The notes beneath the pieces are model-generated. The model saw nothing but the letters and a program-made list of their open reading frames with translations, ran no database searches and was not told where the DNA came from. The position numbers and the translations under genes are program-made. From Thalassorhabdus alkalitolerans (GTDB lineage: Bacteria > Bacillota > Bacilli > Bacillales > Marinococcaceae): 64,000 bases of DNA. The first letter of the stretch is position 1. Each line of letters starts with the position of its first letter. The stretch is from the NCBI RefSeq assembly GCF_042656585.1, contig NZ_JBHSPG010000004.1. The stretch is one strand, 5' to 3'. Below, one piece after another: positions 17,840 to 26,107 of this stretch.

Positions 17840-18151
17840 ATGGAAGAAGTGTCAGAAAAACAGTTACATGCTGTTTTACAAAGAGATCAAGCAGTGATGA
17901 TTTATTTTTATACCCCGTGGTGCGGGACATGTAAAATAGCTGAAAAGATGATTCTTGCCGCTGAGGAATTATCTGCAGCTCCGTCAGCATACAAAGGGAA
18001 TGTTAATTTGATGCCGGAGATTGTTCAACAGCTGAAAATACAAAGTGTGCCTTGTGTAAAGATATTTAAAGAGGGGGATTGTAAAGAAACAATCTATGCT
18101 TTTGGTTCAATCGAGTCATTTATAAATAATCTAAAGCCATACATAAAGTAA
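17840..18151 (+). CDS. ytpP: thioredoxin-like protein YtpP
   Basis: Small thioredoxin-fold protein of 103 residues with active site WCGTC (YFYTPWCGTCKIAEKMI) and the cis-Pro loop SVPCVKIFK. Matches B. subtilis YtpP in size and layout. ATG 17840 is nine bases after a G-rich site; ATG 17816 is in frame but the residues it adds (PPGGKAS) are not family-like. A second thioredoxin-fold gene starts 37 bases after its stop. Confidence 0.85.
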   Translation: MEEVSEKQLHAVLQRDQAVMIYFYTPWCGTCKIAEKMILAAEELSAAPSAYKGNVNLMPEIVQQLKIQSVPCVKIFKEGDCKETIYAFGSIESFINNLKPYIK

Positions 18152-18188
18152 ACAAGGGTACCGGCCAAAGAGAGGAGCAGAAGATATC

Positions 18189-18611
18189 ATGAAAGCACCT
18201 GATTTTTCATTGAAAAATATTCAAGATGGTGAATTTGTAGAGTTAGAAAGTTATAAAGGAAAGCCTGTTATGCTCACATTCTGGGCCTCCTGGTGTCCTG
18301 ACTCAGTAAAAGATCTTGCTCAGAAAAATCACTTCTATGAAAGCATGAAAAGTGAGCAGCTCGTTTTTCTGACGGTAAATGTTACCGGCCGAGAAGGTAA
18401 TAAAGAAGACGGGCACGCATTTCTTGCAAAGCAGGGATACAGGTTTCCGGCTCTTGCAGATGAAGGAACAAAAACATATGATCAATATAGATGTATGGGT
18501 GTTCCTACTACTGTATTGATCAATGAAGAACAGGAGATTGTACAAATGTACAATGACAAAGCTTCCTTTTTAACTATTATGGAAGGCGTAACAAGCATCT
18601 TAAACAAGTAA
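18189..18611 (+). CDS. TlpA/AhpC-like protein with CxxS active site
   Basis: A 140-residue cytosolic protein of the TlpA/ResA/AhpC-TSA group: MKAPDFSLKNIQDGEFVELESYKG start, MLTFWASWCPDS loop and VPTTVLINEEQ cis-Pro segment. The second active-site cysteine is serine (Cys-Pro-Asp-Ser), so it cannot form the usual internal disulfide. It could work as a monothiol peroxidase or reductase, isomerase or chaperone. No signal peptide or membrane anchor, unlike ResA. It is likely co-transcribed with ytpP. Confidence 0.8.
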   Translation: MKAPDFSLKNIQDGEFVELESYKGKPVMLTFWASWCPDSVKDLAQKNHFYESMKSEQLVFLTVNVTGREGNKEDGHAFLAKQGYRFPALADEGTKTYDQYRCMGVPTTVLINEEQEIVQMYNDKASFLTIMEGVTSILNK

Positions 18612-18650
18612 CAGCCGAGTCCTCTTCACAGAGAGCTCGGCTGATTTCAT
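18612..18650. terminator. hairpin between convergent genes
   Basis: CAGCCGAG pairs with CTCGGCTG around a 16-base loop; weak T tract. It sits where plus and minus units converge. Confidence 0.6.
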
Positions 18651-18656
18651 TTATCC

Positions 18657-19385
18657 TTAGCTCGGTTTTTTTCCGCTTATAATAATTTGTTTCATCTGGT
18701 CCCGGTTAGGATAATCATTTGCATCATAAGAGGCGGCTACCCGGTTAATGTCATATTCTACTCTTTCTATCGCAGCTTCTGCTTTTCCATCTTTAATCGT
18801 AAGCAGTGCATAAGATGCTCGATTATCTCCATCGAAGGGAAGACCCACACTCCCAGTATTAATTACAGTCTTATCGCCAATCTTTCGCACAAATGGTGTA
18901 TGAATATGACCGTAGATATAAAAGTCAGCATCTACCTGGGTCATTAGTGAATGTTCAAGTTCTTCATCGCTTGCTTCTTTTGAGACAATTTCAAATAAGC
19001 TGTCAGGGGTAGCATGGAATAAGTGCATCGTTATTTCCTTTGTCAGGTTCTCATGGAAGGAAGTAGGCAGGTTTTCTAAATAAGCGATATCATCCTGTGT
19101 CAGTCTTTCTACTGTCCATTCCCTTTCCTGATTCATAATAGCAAGAGCTTTGTCAGGCACCTCTCCTTTTTTCACTCCCCTAACGATCCATTCATCTGCA
19201 TTTCCCTTTAACACTTTAGCCGGGGTGGAACGTACAGTTTCAAGAGCGTTTTTAGGTTCTGGTCCCCGGTAACATAAGTCACCGATTATGTATAACTTTT
19301 TGACGTTCTTTTCAGCAAGGTCGTTTAATACTGCTTTTAATGCTTTAGCGTTCCCGTGAATGTCTGAAAGGATTGCAACTTGCAT
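18657..19385 (-). CDS. metallophosphoesterase, YfcE/calcineurin-like
   Basis: Hydrolyses phosphomonoesters or diesters with two metal ions. The 242 residues carry the metal motifs in order: SDIHGNAKAL (residues 7-16), GDLCYRG, LKGNADEW, and YGHIHTPF, with NTGSVGLPFDGD near the end. No signal. The physiological substrate is unknown. ATG 19385 follows AAAGGGGG. Confidence 0.9.
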   Translation of the reverse strand: MQVAILSDIHGNAKALKAVLNDLAEKNVKKLYIIGDLCYRGPEPKNALETVRSTPAKVLKGNADEWIVRGVKKGEVPDKALAIMNQEREWTVERLTQDDIAYLENLPTSFHENLTKEITMHLFHATPDSLFEIVSKEASDEELEHSLMTQVDADFYIYGHIHTPFVRKIGDKTVINTGSVGLPFDGDNRASYALLTIKDGKAEAAIERVEYDINRVAASYDANDYPNRDQMKQIIISGKKPS

Positions 19386-19530
19386 ATTATTTTCCCCCTT
19401 TGCTCTTTTTTTCCATTATACATGAGTTGAGAAACAGTTACGAATCTTAACAATGCTTGGAATGGAAGGAGAAGGATTGGTTATGTTACAATCAATCCAG
19501 TAACACCGTGGAAAGGAGTAATAGTAGAAA

Positions 19531-20667
19531 ATGAAGATAAAGACAATTGAGCCAACCCCAAGTCCCAATACAATGAAAGTAATATTGGATGAAACACTTG
19601 CTGGGGGAAAGAGCAATAATTATACACAAAATAATAAAGAAGACGCTCCAAAACAAATTAAAGAGATTTTTGCAATTGAGGGTATTAAAGGTGTTTATCA
19701 TGTAGCTGATTTTCTGGCGCTAGAGCGAAACGCAAAAGTAGACTGGAAAGTAATTCTCCCGCAGGTCAGAGCGGTATTTGGCGAGGAGACTGCAGAAACA
19801 GAAGCAGAGGAAACAGTGGATGATGCCTTTGGAGAAGTACAAGTCTCCATACAAGAGTTTAAAGGAATCCCTATGCAAATTAAGCTGACCACAGGGGATG
19901 AGGAAAAGAGAGTGGGCCTTCCTGAAAGGTTCCAGAAAGCAGCCTTTGAGGCCCAACAAGAAGAAGATAATGTCGTGCTAGAACGAAAGTGGGTTGAAAG
20001 CAGCACCCGGTACGGAAGTGACCTGGAGGAAATCGGTCAGGAAGTAGCAGAAGAAGTGTCTGCTGCCTACAATCAGGAACGTCTCGACAATCTTGTTCAA
20101 CGAGCCCTGGCAGATGAGAATGCTTCTGAACTCCCTCAGAAAAAGCGGAAGACGGTTACACTTGAAGACTTAAAGGATCCCGATTGGAAAAATCGGTATG
20201 CGGCTATGGAACAGATGGACTCAACAGAAGAGGATTTACCTGTATTAGAAAAAGCGTTAGAAGACGAAAAGCCTGCAATCCGCCGCCTGGCGACAGTTTA
20301 TCTTGGAATGATTGAAAAGCCTGTAGTATTACCGCTTCTTGAAAAAGCACTAAAGGATAAGACGGTTACTGTGAGAAGAACAGCTGGAGACTGTTTTTCA
20401 GATATTGGGGATACAGCAGGTATACCTGCCATGACGGAAGCACTTAAGGATAAAAACAAACTAGTGCGCTGGCGAGCAGCAATGTTTCTTTATGAGGTTG
20501 GAGATGAATCGGCAGTTGAACCGCTGAAAGAAGCCCAGGACGACCCTGAGTTTGAGGTGGCCATGCAAGTCAAAATGGCTCTTGAACGCATTGAAGGGGG
20601 CGAAGAAGCAAAGGGATCGGTATGGAAGCAGATGACTGACACCATTGAACAATCAAAAAATAAATAA
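19531..20667 (+). CDS. cvfC: CvfC/YpgR-like NifU-N plus HEAT-repeat protein
   Basis: 378 residues. An N-terminal scaffold-like domain (about 1-90: TIEPTPSPNTMKVILDETL, IFAIEGIKGVYHVADFLAL) resembles the N-terminal part of Nfu/NifU iron-sulfur scaffolds. The C-terminal part (about 210-360) is a set of HEAT/PBS-lyase repeats (DPDWKNRYAAMEQM, AIRRLATVYLG, VTVRRTAGDCFSDIGD, LVRWRAAMFLYEVGDESA). This matches conserved virulence factor C/YpgR of Firmicutes. Molecular role unclear. Confidence 0.88.
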   Translation: MKIKTIEPTPSPNTMKVILDETLAGGKSNNYTQNNKEDAPKQIKEIFAIEGIKGVYHVADFLALERNAKVDWKVILPQVRAVFGEETAETEAEETVDDAFGEVQVSIQEFKGIPMQIKLTTGDEEKRVGLPERFQKAAFEAQQEEDNVVLERKWVESSTRYGSDLEEIGQEVAEEVSAAYNQERLDNLVQRALADENASELPQKKRKTVTLEDLKDPDWKNRYAAMEQMDSTEEDLPVLEKALEDEKPAIRRLATVYLGMIEKPVVLPLLEKALKDKTVTVRRTAGDCFSDIGDTAGIPAMTEALKDKNKLVRWRAAMFLYEVGDESAVEPLKEAQDDPEFEVAMQVKMALERIEGGEEAKGSVWKQMTDTIEQSKNK

Positions 20668-20673
20668 TAATAT

Positions 20674-20711
20674 GAAGAAGAGGCTTCGTAAGAAGGAAGT
20701 CTCTTCTTTTT
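20674..20711 (+). terminator. terminator after cvfC
   Basis: GAAGAAGAGgCTTC pairs with GGAAGtCTCTTCTT, followed by T residues. Confidence 0.8.
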
Positions 20712-20828
20712 GTACAAAACTTGACGATGGAGGAAGCGACACTCCTTTTTGGGGGAAGTTTTTTTAGAATAAAATGGTTCGTGGTAAGATAAAAGGACAA
20801 TTACATAATAAAAAAGGGGAGAAATAAA

Positions 20829-21035
20829 TTGACTAAAGATGAGATTATGAACGAACTAGAAAAAAAAGAGTACACCGAAATCCTTGATTTGCTTGAAGAA
20901 GCTGAAAATGGAGAACTAGCTGAAATAGAAATAGTCAAATCTCTTGGATTATTAAGAGATGAAATTTTAAATGACCAGGTTCTTCAACTTTTTTCTGAAC
21001 TAGGCGTAGAGATTGTTTACGCTGATGAAGAATAA
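20829..21035 (+). CDS. stand-alone sigma-70 region 1.1-like protein, TTG start
   Basis: A 68-residue acidic protein starting at TTG 20829 behind AAAAGGGG. The C-terminal two-thirds (LRDEILNDQVLQLFSELGVEIVYADEE) has the helix pattern and the ELGVEIV ending of region 1.1 of primary sigma factors, the acidic part that blocks DNA entry to RNA polymerase. No other sigma regions are present. It stands 26 bases ahead of ydbS. A free domain could bind RNA polymerase or be an unrelated three-helix protein. Confidence 0.6.
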   Translation: MTKDEIMNELEKKEYTEILDLLEEAENGELAEIEIVKSLGLLRDEILNDQVLQLFSELGVEIVYADEE

Positions 21036-21061
21036 GAGGTCAAGGGGAAAGGGGTATTATT

Positions 21062-21541
21062 TTGCGCAAAGAACCAACACAACGCATTTCCAGGAAAGCT
21101 TTGCCAGTTTGGCGGTTTAAAGGGGCGCTAGAGAGTCTGTTCTTTTTAAGCATTCCGGTCTTTTACGGAATATTAATGTACTTTTACGACTTTCCTCAGT
21201 GGCTTTTATGGGTCTTTATAGGTTTGTACGGAATATTATTTTTGTTTTTTGTCTGGGTTATTCCAAGTGTCAGGTGGAGGAGATGGCGCTATGAAGTACA
21301 TGAACAGGAAATTGACTTAAAGTACGGGGTGTTTATTGTGAGGCGAACATTAATCCCTATGATAAGGGTTCAGCATGTGGATACGGAACAGGGTCCCCTC
21401 TACAGAAGATATGGACTTTCAGCTGTTACGATTTCTACCGCAGCAGACGTTCATGAAATCCCTGCTCTAACTGAGGAAGTGGCCGATAACCTTAGAGATC
21501 AAATTGCCATGCTGGCACAAACAGCTGATGAAGATGAATAA
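21062..21541 (+). CDS. ydbS: YdbS-like bacterial PH-domain membrane protein
   Basis: 159 residues with two close transmembrane helices (about 22-70) and one bPH2 domain (YEVHEQEIDLKYGVFIVRRTLIPMIRVQHVDTEQGP...). B. subtilis YdbS and YdbT work as a pair and are linked to resistance against some bacteriocins. TTG 21062 is the start. The next gene overlaps or abuts it, so the two are translationally linked. Confidence 0.88.
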   Translation: MRKEPTQRISRKALPVWRFKGALESLFFLSIPVFYGILMYFYDFPQWLLWVFIGLYGILFLFFVWVIPSVRWRRWRYEVHEQEIDLKYGVFIVRRTLIPMIRVQHVDTEQGPLYRRYGLSAVTISTAADVHEIPALTEEVADNLRDQIAMLAQTADEDE

Positions 21542-21551
21542 AGGAAAAAGA

Positions 21552-23021
21552 ATGCATGGGGCAGCCATTGTTATATTATTTTTCGGCCGCATAAAAGATT
21601 TCTTAATTCCCTTGATCCTCGCTTTTGTGGTTGGGGGCACAGGTCCAAACATATTTGGATTTCGCTTGGTATTTCCCATCATTCTGGCTATTATGCTGAT
21701 CCACAGCCTGCTCTACTGGTTGACCTATCGATATAGCATCGAAGAGGGAGAGCTGAGGATAAAGCAGGGAATCTTTATTAAAAAAAATCGTTACATCCGC
21801 AGGCACAGAGTACAAAGCTTCGATGTGACAGCGGGCGTGCTTCAGCGATTATTCCGTCTTGTTAAAGTAAGAATAGAGACCGCTGGGGGAGGAAACGAAC
21901 CAGAGGTTGAAATTGTAGCTGTCACCAAAGGAGAAGCAAAAGAGCTGCGGTCGATGCTTCTCAATCGAGGTACGACAGAGGTGCATGATACGGAAGCAGA
22001 GGAAACGGAGGAGAAAAAGGAAGAGGAACTGGAAGCACATCCTGTGGACTATCAATGGAAGCTTCCAGTTAGAGACTTATTTATAGCAGGATTGACATCA
22101 GGTGGTGTAGGGCTGGTGCTTTCTGCTGTGTTAGCCTTGTTTACTCAAGTAGACCAGCTGCTCCCTGAGACTTTTTATGAAACAACATTAGGTTTTTTTG
22201 TGGAATCGAGTATTTTTGTTATTATCATACTTATCTTTCTTATCACGGTAATAGCATGGATTATTTCAATTTTTATTACCGTCATCAAATACGGCAATTT
22301 TAGCGTCGTCAAGAGAGGAAACGACCTTATTATTTCAAGAGGTTTGCTGGAAACAAGGCAGCTCACTTTAAACATTAAGCGGATTACTACCGTACGCTAT
22401 GTAGCCACCATGATTCGCCAGCCCCTCGGTTTTACTAGTGTGTATGTAGAGAGTGCAGGAGGAGGAAGCAGTGATGAACAGCTTTCTACACTCCTTCTTC
22501 CCTTGGTCAGGAAAAAAGCTGCCAACGAAATCCTGAATGAAATTGTTCCTGATTACGTAATTGAAAAGCAATTGACACCGCTTCCTAAGCGAGCACTGAT
22601 TCGGTTCATGGTGAGAGCTGTTATACCAGTTCTTATTGTAGTCATTCCTGCAGCTGTATGGCTTCCATTTGGCAATTGGCTGCTTATCTTTATACCGGTT
22701 GCATTTGCTCTTGGCTGGCTCCGGTATAAGGATGGAGGGCATGCCGTAACAAAAAGGCATGTCATTTTCCAGACACGGCACTTTAATTTAACGAGAGAGG
22801 TAGTCCCTAAAAAAAGAATACAGTCTGTGGAAAAAAGCCATTCCCTGTTTCAAAGAAGAATGGGCCTTTGCACGTTTACTGTTTCCATTCTCTCTACAGC
22901 AGGGGGGAAATCATTTTCTGTACGTGATATGGCTGAGGATGACGGAAATGATTTGTATCAGTGGTATTCCTATGAAAAAGAAACCCAGCATGAGAAGAAG
23001 CTGGGACAAAACAGTCTCTGA
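21552..23021 (+). CDS. ydbT: YdbT-like PH-domain membrane protein
   Basis: A 489-residue membrane protein with three helical-pair plus bPH2 units: first at about 10-130 (YSIEEGELRIKQGIFIKKNRYIRRHRVQSFD), second near 190-340 (VKRGNDLIISRGLLETRQL), third near 365-480 (TKRHVIFQTRHFNLTREVVPKKRIQSVE). Length equals B. subtilis YdbT. ATG 21552 has AAAGGA six bases ahead; ATG 21534, overlapping the ydbS stop, is the alternative. Confidence 0.88.
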   Translation: MHGAAIVILFFGRIKDFLIPLILAFVVGGTGPNIFGFRLVFPIILAIMLIHSLLYWLTYRYSIEEGELRIKQGIFIKKNRYIRRHRVQSFDVTAGVLQRLFRLVKVRIETAGGGNEPEVEIVAVTKGEAKELRSMLLNRGTTEVHDTEAEETEEKKEEELEAHPVDYQWKLPVRDLFIAGLTSGGVGLVLSAVLALFTQVDQLLPETFYETTLGFFVESSIFVIIILIFLITVIAWIISIFITVIKYGNFSVVKRGNDLIISRGLLETRQLTLNIKRITTVRYVATMIRQPLGFTSVYVESAGGGSSDEQLSTLLLPLVRKKAANEILNEIVPDYVIEKQLTPLPKRALIRFMVRAVIPVLIVVIPAAVWLPFGNWLLIFIPVAFALGWLRYKDGGHAVTKRHVIFQTRHFNLTREVVPKKRIQSVEKSHSLFQRRMGLCTFTVSILSTAGGKSFSVRDMAEDDGNDLYQWYSYEKETQHEKKLGQNSL

Positions 23022-23030
23022 AAAGGAATA

Positions 23031-23072
23031 AAAGGTGTCAGTTATCTGATTTTCGATAGCTGGCACCTTTTT
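23031..23072 (+). terminator. terminator after ydbT
   Basis: AAAGGTGTCAGTTATC pairs with GATAGCTGGCACCTTT and runs into five T. The degenerate transposase frame on minus ends inside it. Confidence 0.85.
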
Positions 23073-23552
23073 GTTGATCAGAATTGGGATGATGGGGCTT
23101 ACGGGCGGTGTCCTTTCTCAAGTTCACCGCCATTAATGCACCTGTTTTTTTCCTCTCACTGACATTCGAATTCATCCGCATAAAGTTGCACCTAAATTGA
23201 ACGAAGCAATGTCGCAATAATTCCTGAGATTCAGGATGAACCCGAAAGCGATTGATCGTACGGTAACTTGGCTCGTACCCCTGAGCCAGCCACATCATAC
23301 GAATACTGTCTTTTAAAAGACCTTCAATCTTTCTTCCTGAGAAAGTAGATTGTGTGTAGACACACAGGATCAGCTTCGTCATCATTTTTGGATGGTAGGC
23401 TGGACAGCCGATTGAACGAAGGAAGCCACTTAATGCTTCACCGGCTATGGCTTCAACGAGAGCATTGACGGCAAATGCAACATCATTTCCTGGAGTTTAT
23501 AAGAAAGGTCTATCGGCAAAACGACTTGATTCATGTTATAATGTTTAAACAT
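23038..23552 (-). pseudogene. IS1182-family transposase remnant, frameshifted and internally deleted
   Basis: Reading minus from ATG 23552, the sequence starts like an IS1182 transposase (MFKHYNMNQVVLPIDLSYKLQE). It then needs a single-base shift near 23490 to continue as DVAFAVNALVEAIAGEAL, SGFLRSIGCPAYHPKMMTKL and SGRKIEGLLKDSIRMMWLAQG. After QFRCNFMRMNSN the catalytic DDE core is absent and a typical C-terminal end (TGALMAVNLRKDTARK) follows at once. About 500 bases remain of an expected 1.4-1.6 kb. It cannot encode an active enzyme. Confidence 0.75.
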
Positions 23553-23560
23553 AAGGATAC

Positions 23561-23618
23561 CTCTGATTCTGTTAGGTTGTGGTGATGTAACTTTATCAGA
23601 AGGTATCCTTTTTGTGTA
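23561..23618. repeat. hairpin at the end of the IS1182 remnant
   Basis: AAGGATACCT (from about 23561) and AGGTATCCTT (23601-23610) form an inverted repeat beyond the transposase start. The outer arm, continuing to TTTTTGTGTA, is found again, inverted, at 30709-30726. Confidence 0.6.
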
Positions 23619-23625
23619 CATATAC

Positions 23626-23814
23626 GTTGATTGTTCAAACATCACGAGACGCCTGCGGGAAAAGCAAGAGCTGAAGATCCGCCGGGGGGTTTACCCGGCT
23701 AGCTGAAGCCTTGCCCGCTGCATAGAAGACACCGTGAAAGCGAATGAAATGAGGATTGAACGGATGTCGCACTTGTACCTTTAGGTGCAAGCGAGTGTAT
23801 TTTTAACAATCAAC
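23626..23814 (+). repeat. dispersed inverted-repeat element, copy A
   Basis: 189 bases bounded by a perfect 10-bp terminal inverted repeat (GTTGATTGTT at 23626, AACAATCAAC at 23805). The interior shares CGCCTG-GGAAAAGCAAGAGCTGAAG-like, CATAGAAGACACCGTGAAAG and CACTTGT-CCTTTAGGTGCAAGCGAGT-like blocks with copies B, C and D. Relative to B it carries an extra ~32 bases after the GAGCTGAAG block. No long coding frame. Confidence 0.7.
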
Positions 23815-23835
23815 CAACAGAATTATAAAATAAGT

Positions 23836-23868
23836 AAGGGCCCTCACCGACGGTGAAGGCCCTTCTAT
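23836..23868. terminator. hairpin between repeat A and DUF2777 gene
   Basis: AAGGGCCcTCACCG pairs with CGGTGAaGGCCCTT. It can serve the minus-strand gene ending at 23923. A near-identical stem follows the hydrolase gene at 30494. Confidence 0.7.
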
Positions 23869-23922
23869 TTAGCTGAGTTTTGTCCCGGTCTCTTTTCGTG
23901 CTGGGTTTTTAGTGTAGGAAGA

Positions 23923-24897
23923 TTATTTGGAGAGAGCATTGGAATAGGTAATAATACTCCTGGCCCCTTGATCAGTTGTAAATTCAAATCGGTCAAAGAT
24001 GGAGTCTGGACTATTTTGTTGAAGCGTTCTTTCATAATGATGCTGCACAATCAGAGTGGAGCTGTTCTTTTGGAACATAAGAAAGTTCACGCCTTGAAAG
24101 GATGTTTCAGCATCTCTGGCAAGCAGCTCATGAAGCAATCGATTATGGCATTTTACAAGGTCCTTTTCCGTAAACCCCAGAGTACGTAATCCTTTTTCCA
24201 GGGACTGCCGCGATGGTTGTTCTAACTCATTTAATAAAATAGTAAAAGGTTCAAACTGTTGTCTGCTGATCCGCACACGTGCCCCTTCACTCACAGGGAT
24301 GAGTTTTCCATTTTCTGATAAAAAGGAAAGGCCACCGGCCGGAGTGCATTTTATCCACTGATGTTTGTATTCGATTTCAAGGGTGAATGGGCATCCTTCC
24401 AGTTCTAGTTGTTCATCACGCGTGTCTTCCTGCAGATAAAGAATATCATTTACCTTTACAATGGAATAGTAAACAAAGCTTTCATCTTCAGTTTTCTGAT
24501 CTATTTCTCCAACGTTAGTAAGGGAAGCATTATAAAACTGGAGTTTCTTTTCTATAGCGTGAAGAAAAGACGTATACTGTGCAGTTTTTTCCTGCAGCCA
24601 CTGGCCTTTTTTCTGCAGAGCATCGATAAAAGAAGATTCATAGCTTCCAGTGTATTCATTTTCAGGTTCTTTTACTTTCGTTCCCAAGCATTCAACAACT
24701 TCTCCTTCAAGATACATTGGTTCATGCAAGTCTGCTGATGCAGGAAGAGCCTGGATACCAGTGATTCGAACAGAAGCCATCCAAGGTTTATTTGGGAGGG
24801 CGTCAATGTTAGTAAGGATTCCGAAGTAAGAACCCATCTTCCCTTCATCTACGACTATTGTCTGGCCTTTATACTGACTTGCTTTGGCTCTATTCAT
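23923..24897 (-). CDS. DUF2777-like protein
   Basis: 324 residues. The N-terminal part (MNRAKASQYKGQTIVVDEGK, GSYFGILTNIDALPNKPW, ASVRITGIQALP) has the pattern I associate with DUF2777 of bacilli. The rest (about 100-324) has no recognised domain. ATG 24897 follows GAGGG; the longer frame from 24921 lacks a ribosome site. Function unknown. It is a monocistronic minus unit ending toward the repeat A region. Confidence 0.6.
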   Translation of the reverse strand: MNRAKASQYKGQTIVVDEGKMGSYFGILTNIDALPNKPWMASVRITGIQALPASADLHEPMYLEGEVVECLGTKVKEPENEYTGSYESSFIDALQKKGQWLQEKTAQYTSFLHAIEKKLQFYNASLTNVGEIDQKTEDESFVYYSIVKVNDILYLQEDTRDEQLELEGCPFTLEIEYKHQWIKCTPAGGLSFLSENGKLIPVSEGARVRISRQQFEPFTILLNELEQPSRQSLEKGLRTLGFTEKDLVKCHNRLLHELLARDAETSFQGVNFLMFQKNSSTLIVQHHYERTLQQNSPDSIFDRFEFTTDQGARSIITYSNALSK

Positions 24898-24995
24898 GAT
24901 AACCCTCGCTTTATTCTTCATTTAACAGAGTAGTTCTGCTAGTTTCGATATTTGCTCCTCACATTATACGGTGATTTAAAGAAGAGATTCAAGAT

Positions 24996-25043
24996 AAAAG
25001 AAGGCACCCCTTTAGAAGAAGGAGAAAATGTAAAGGGGGGTGC
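24996..25043 (-). terminator. terminator of the MBL hydrolase gene
   Basis: GCACCCCTTTA and TAAAGGGGgGTGC form the stem; on minus it is followed by CTTCTTTT. Confidence 0.75.
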
Positions 25044-25054
25044 AAATATCGTTT

Positions 25055-26023
25055 CTACTTTTCCGCTGCTGAATTCTTTGCTTTTTCTTGTTGAGCAAAG
25101 TAGTGAATGATCCCCATAGACGAAACGGAGGCATCCATTTTTAAAAAAGCAGTCAGGTTTGAAAGGTCTTCGCTGTGGTCTAACTGATAATGCTCACTGA
25201 TTTCATTAAAGAGAGTTTCTGAAAGCCTTTCTTCAGTGTGATGCTGGTCAAAGGAAACTTTCCCAATGGAAAGAAAACGAGGAAGCCACATTTTTATTTG
25301 CTTTTCTACTTCTTTTGGGTCTTCACACATTCCATAATGTCCAAAATAAATCCGTTTAGGTTCAAGAGCCATAATTCTTTCGAGTGAGGAAAGCATAGCA
25401 TCAGGGTCAAATTGATTAGGAGAAGTGGAAGGTATATATATGTCTTTATTCATTTTTTTTGCGTCAGGGTACTGGATACCAATGGTGTCGCCAGTAAATA
25501 CCCCCTCACTTTCACGGTCGTAGATGCTGTAATGGTGAGCTGCATGACCAGGCGTGTCTAGAAACGTTAACGTCCGTTCGGAAGAAATAGTCAATGTGCT
25601 GTTATCTTCAAGAACGACGACACGGTCTTTCGGAATCGGAAGGACAGGCTCAAACAGCTCTTCAAACTTTTCTTTATAAACGGCTTTTGCTCCTTTAATA
25701 AGTCGGGAAGGATCTATTAAATGACGGGCTCCTCTGGGGTGTATAATTACTTTTGCGTTTGGGCACTCTGTTAGAAGGAGTCCCGCTCCTCCTGCATGAT
25801 CCAGGTGAACATGTGTAACAATAATGTAATCTACTTCATCAAGTGTTCTCCCAAGTTCTTTCATTCCTTGTTTTATGTAAGGAAGGGACATACTTGGCCC
25901 GGTTTCTAAAATGGTAATTCTTTCTTCATTAAAAATATAGACTCCGGTCCTGTTAGGAAGTCCTAAATCGTATCCGTCTATTACATACAAGTTGTGTCCA
26001 AGATCTTCACACCTTACAGTCAT
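25055..26023 (-). CDS. MBL-fold metallo-hydrolase
   Basis: A 322-residue zinc hydrolase of the metallo-beta-lactamase fold. It shows VTHVHLDHAGGAG (about residues 70-82; the HxHxDH ligands), HPRGARHLIDPSRL, LDTPGHAAHHYSIY, FTGDTIG and FGHYG in order. This resembles the broad glyoxalase-II/MBL group in bacilli; substrate unknown. ATG 26023 is nine bases after AAAAGGGG; a TTG three codons upstream is possible. Confidence 0.88.
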   Translation of the reverse strand: MTVRCEDLGHNLYVIDGYDLGLPNRTGVYIFNEERITILETGPSMSLPYIKQGMKELGRTLDEVDYIIVTHVHLDHAGGAGLLLTECPNAKVIIHPRGARHLIDPSRLIKGAKAVYKEKFEELFEPVLPIPKDRVVVLEDNSTLTISSERTLTFLDTPGHAAHHYSIYDRESEGVFTGDTIGIQYPDAKKMNKDIYIPSTSPNQFDPDAMLSSLERIMALEPKRIYFGHYGMCEDPKEVEKQIKMWLPRFLSIGKVSFDQHHTEERLSETLFNEISEHYQLDHSEDLSNLTAFLKMDASVSSMGIIHYFAQQEKAKNSAAEK

Positions 26024-26070
26024 TATGATCAACCCCTTTTCGTTTTGAAAACCCTTCCATATAAGTGTAG

Positions 26071-26105
26071 AAAAATCCCCTTCATCTGTAAAGATAAAGG
26101 GGATA
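26071..26105 (-). terminator. terminator of the TelA unit
   Basis: ATCCCCTT and AAGGGGAT around a loop, followed on minus by TTTTTCT. Confidence 0.75.
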
Positions 26106-26107
26106 CT

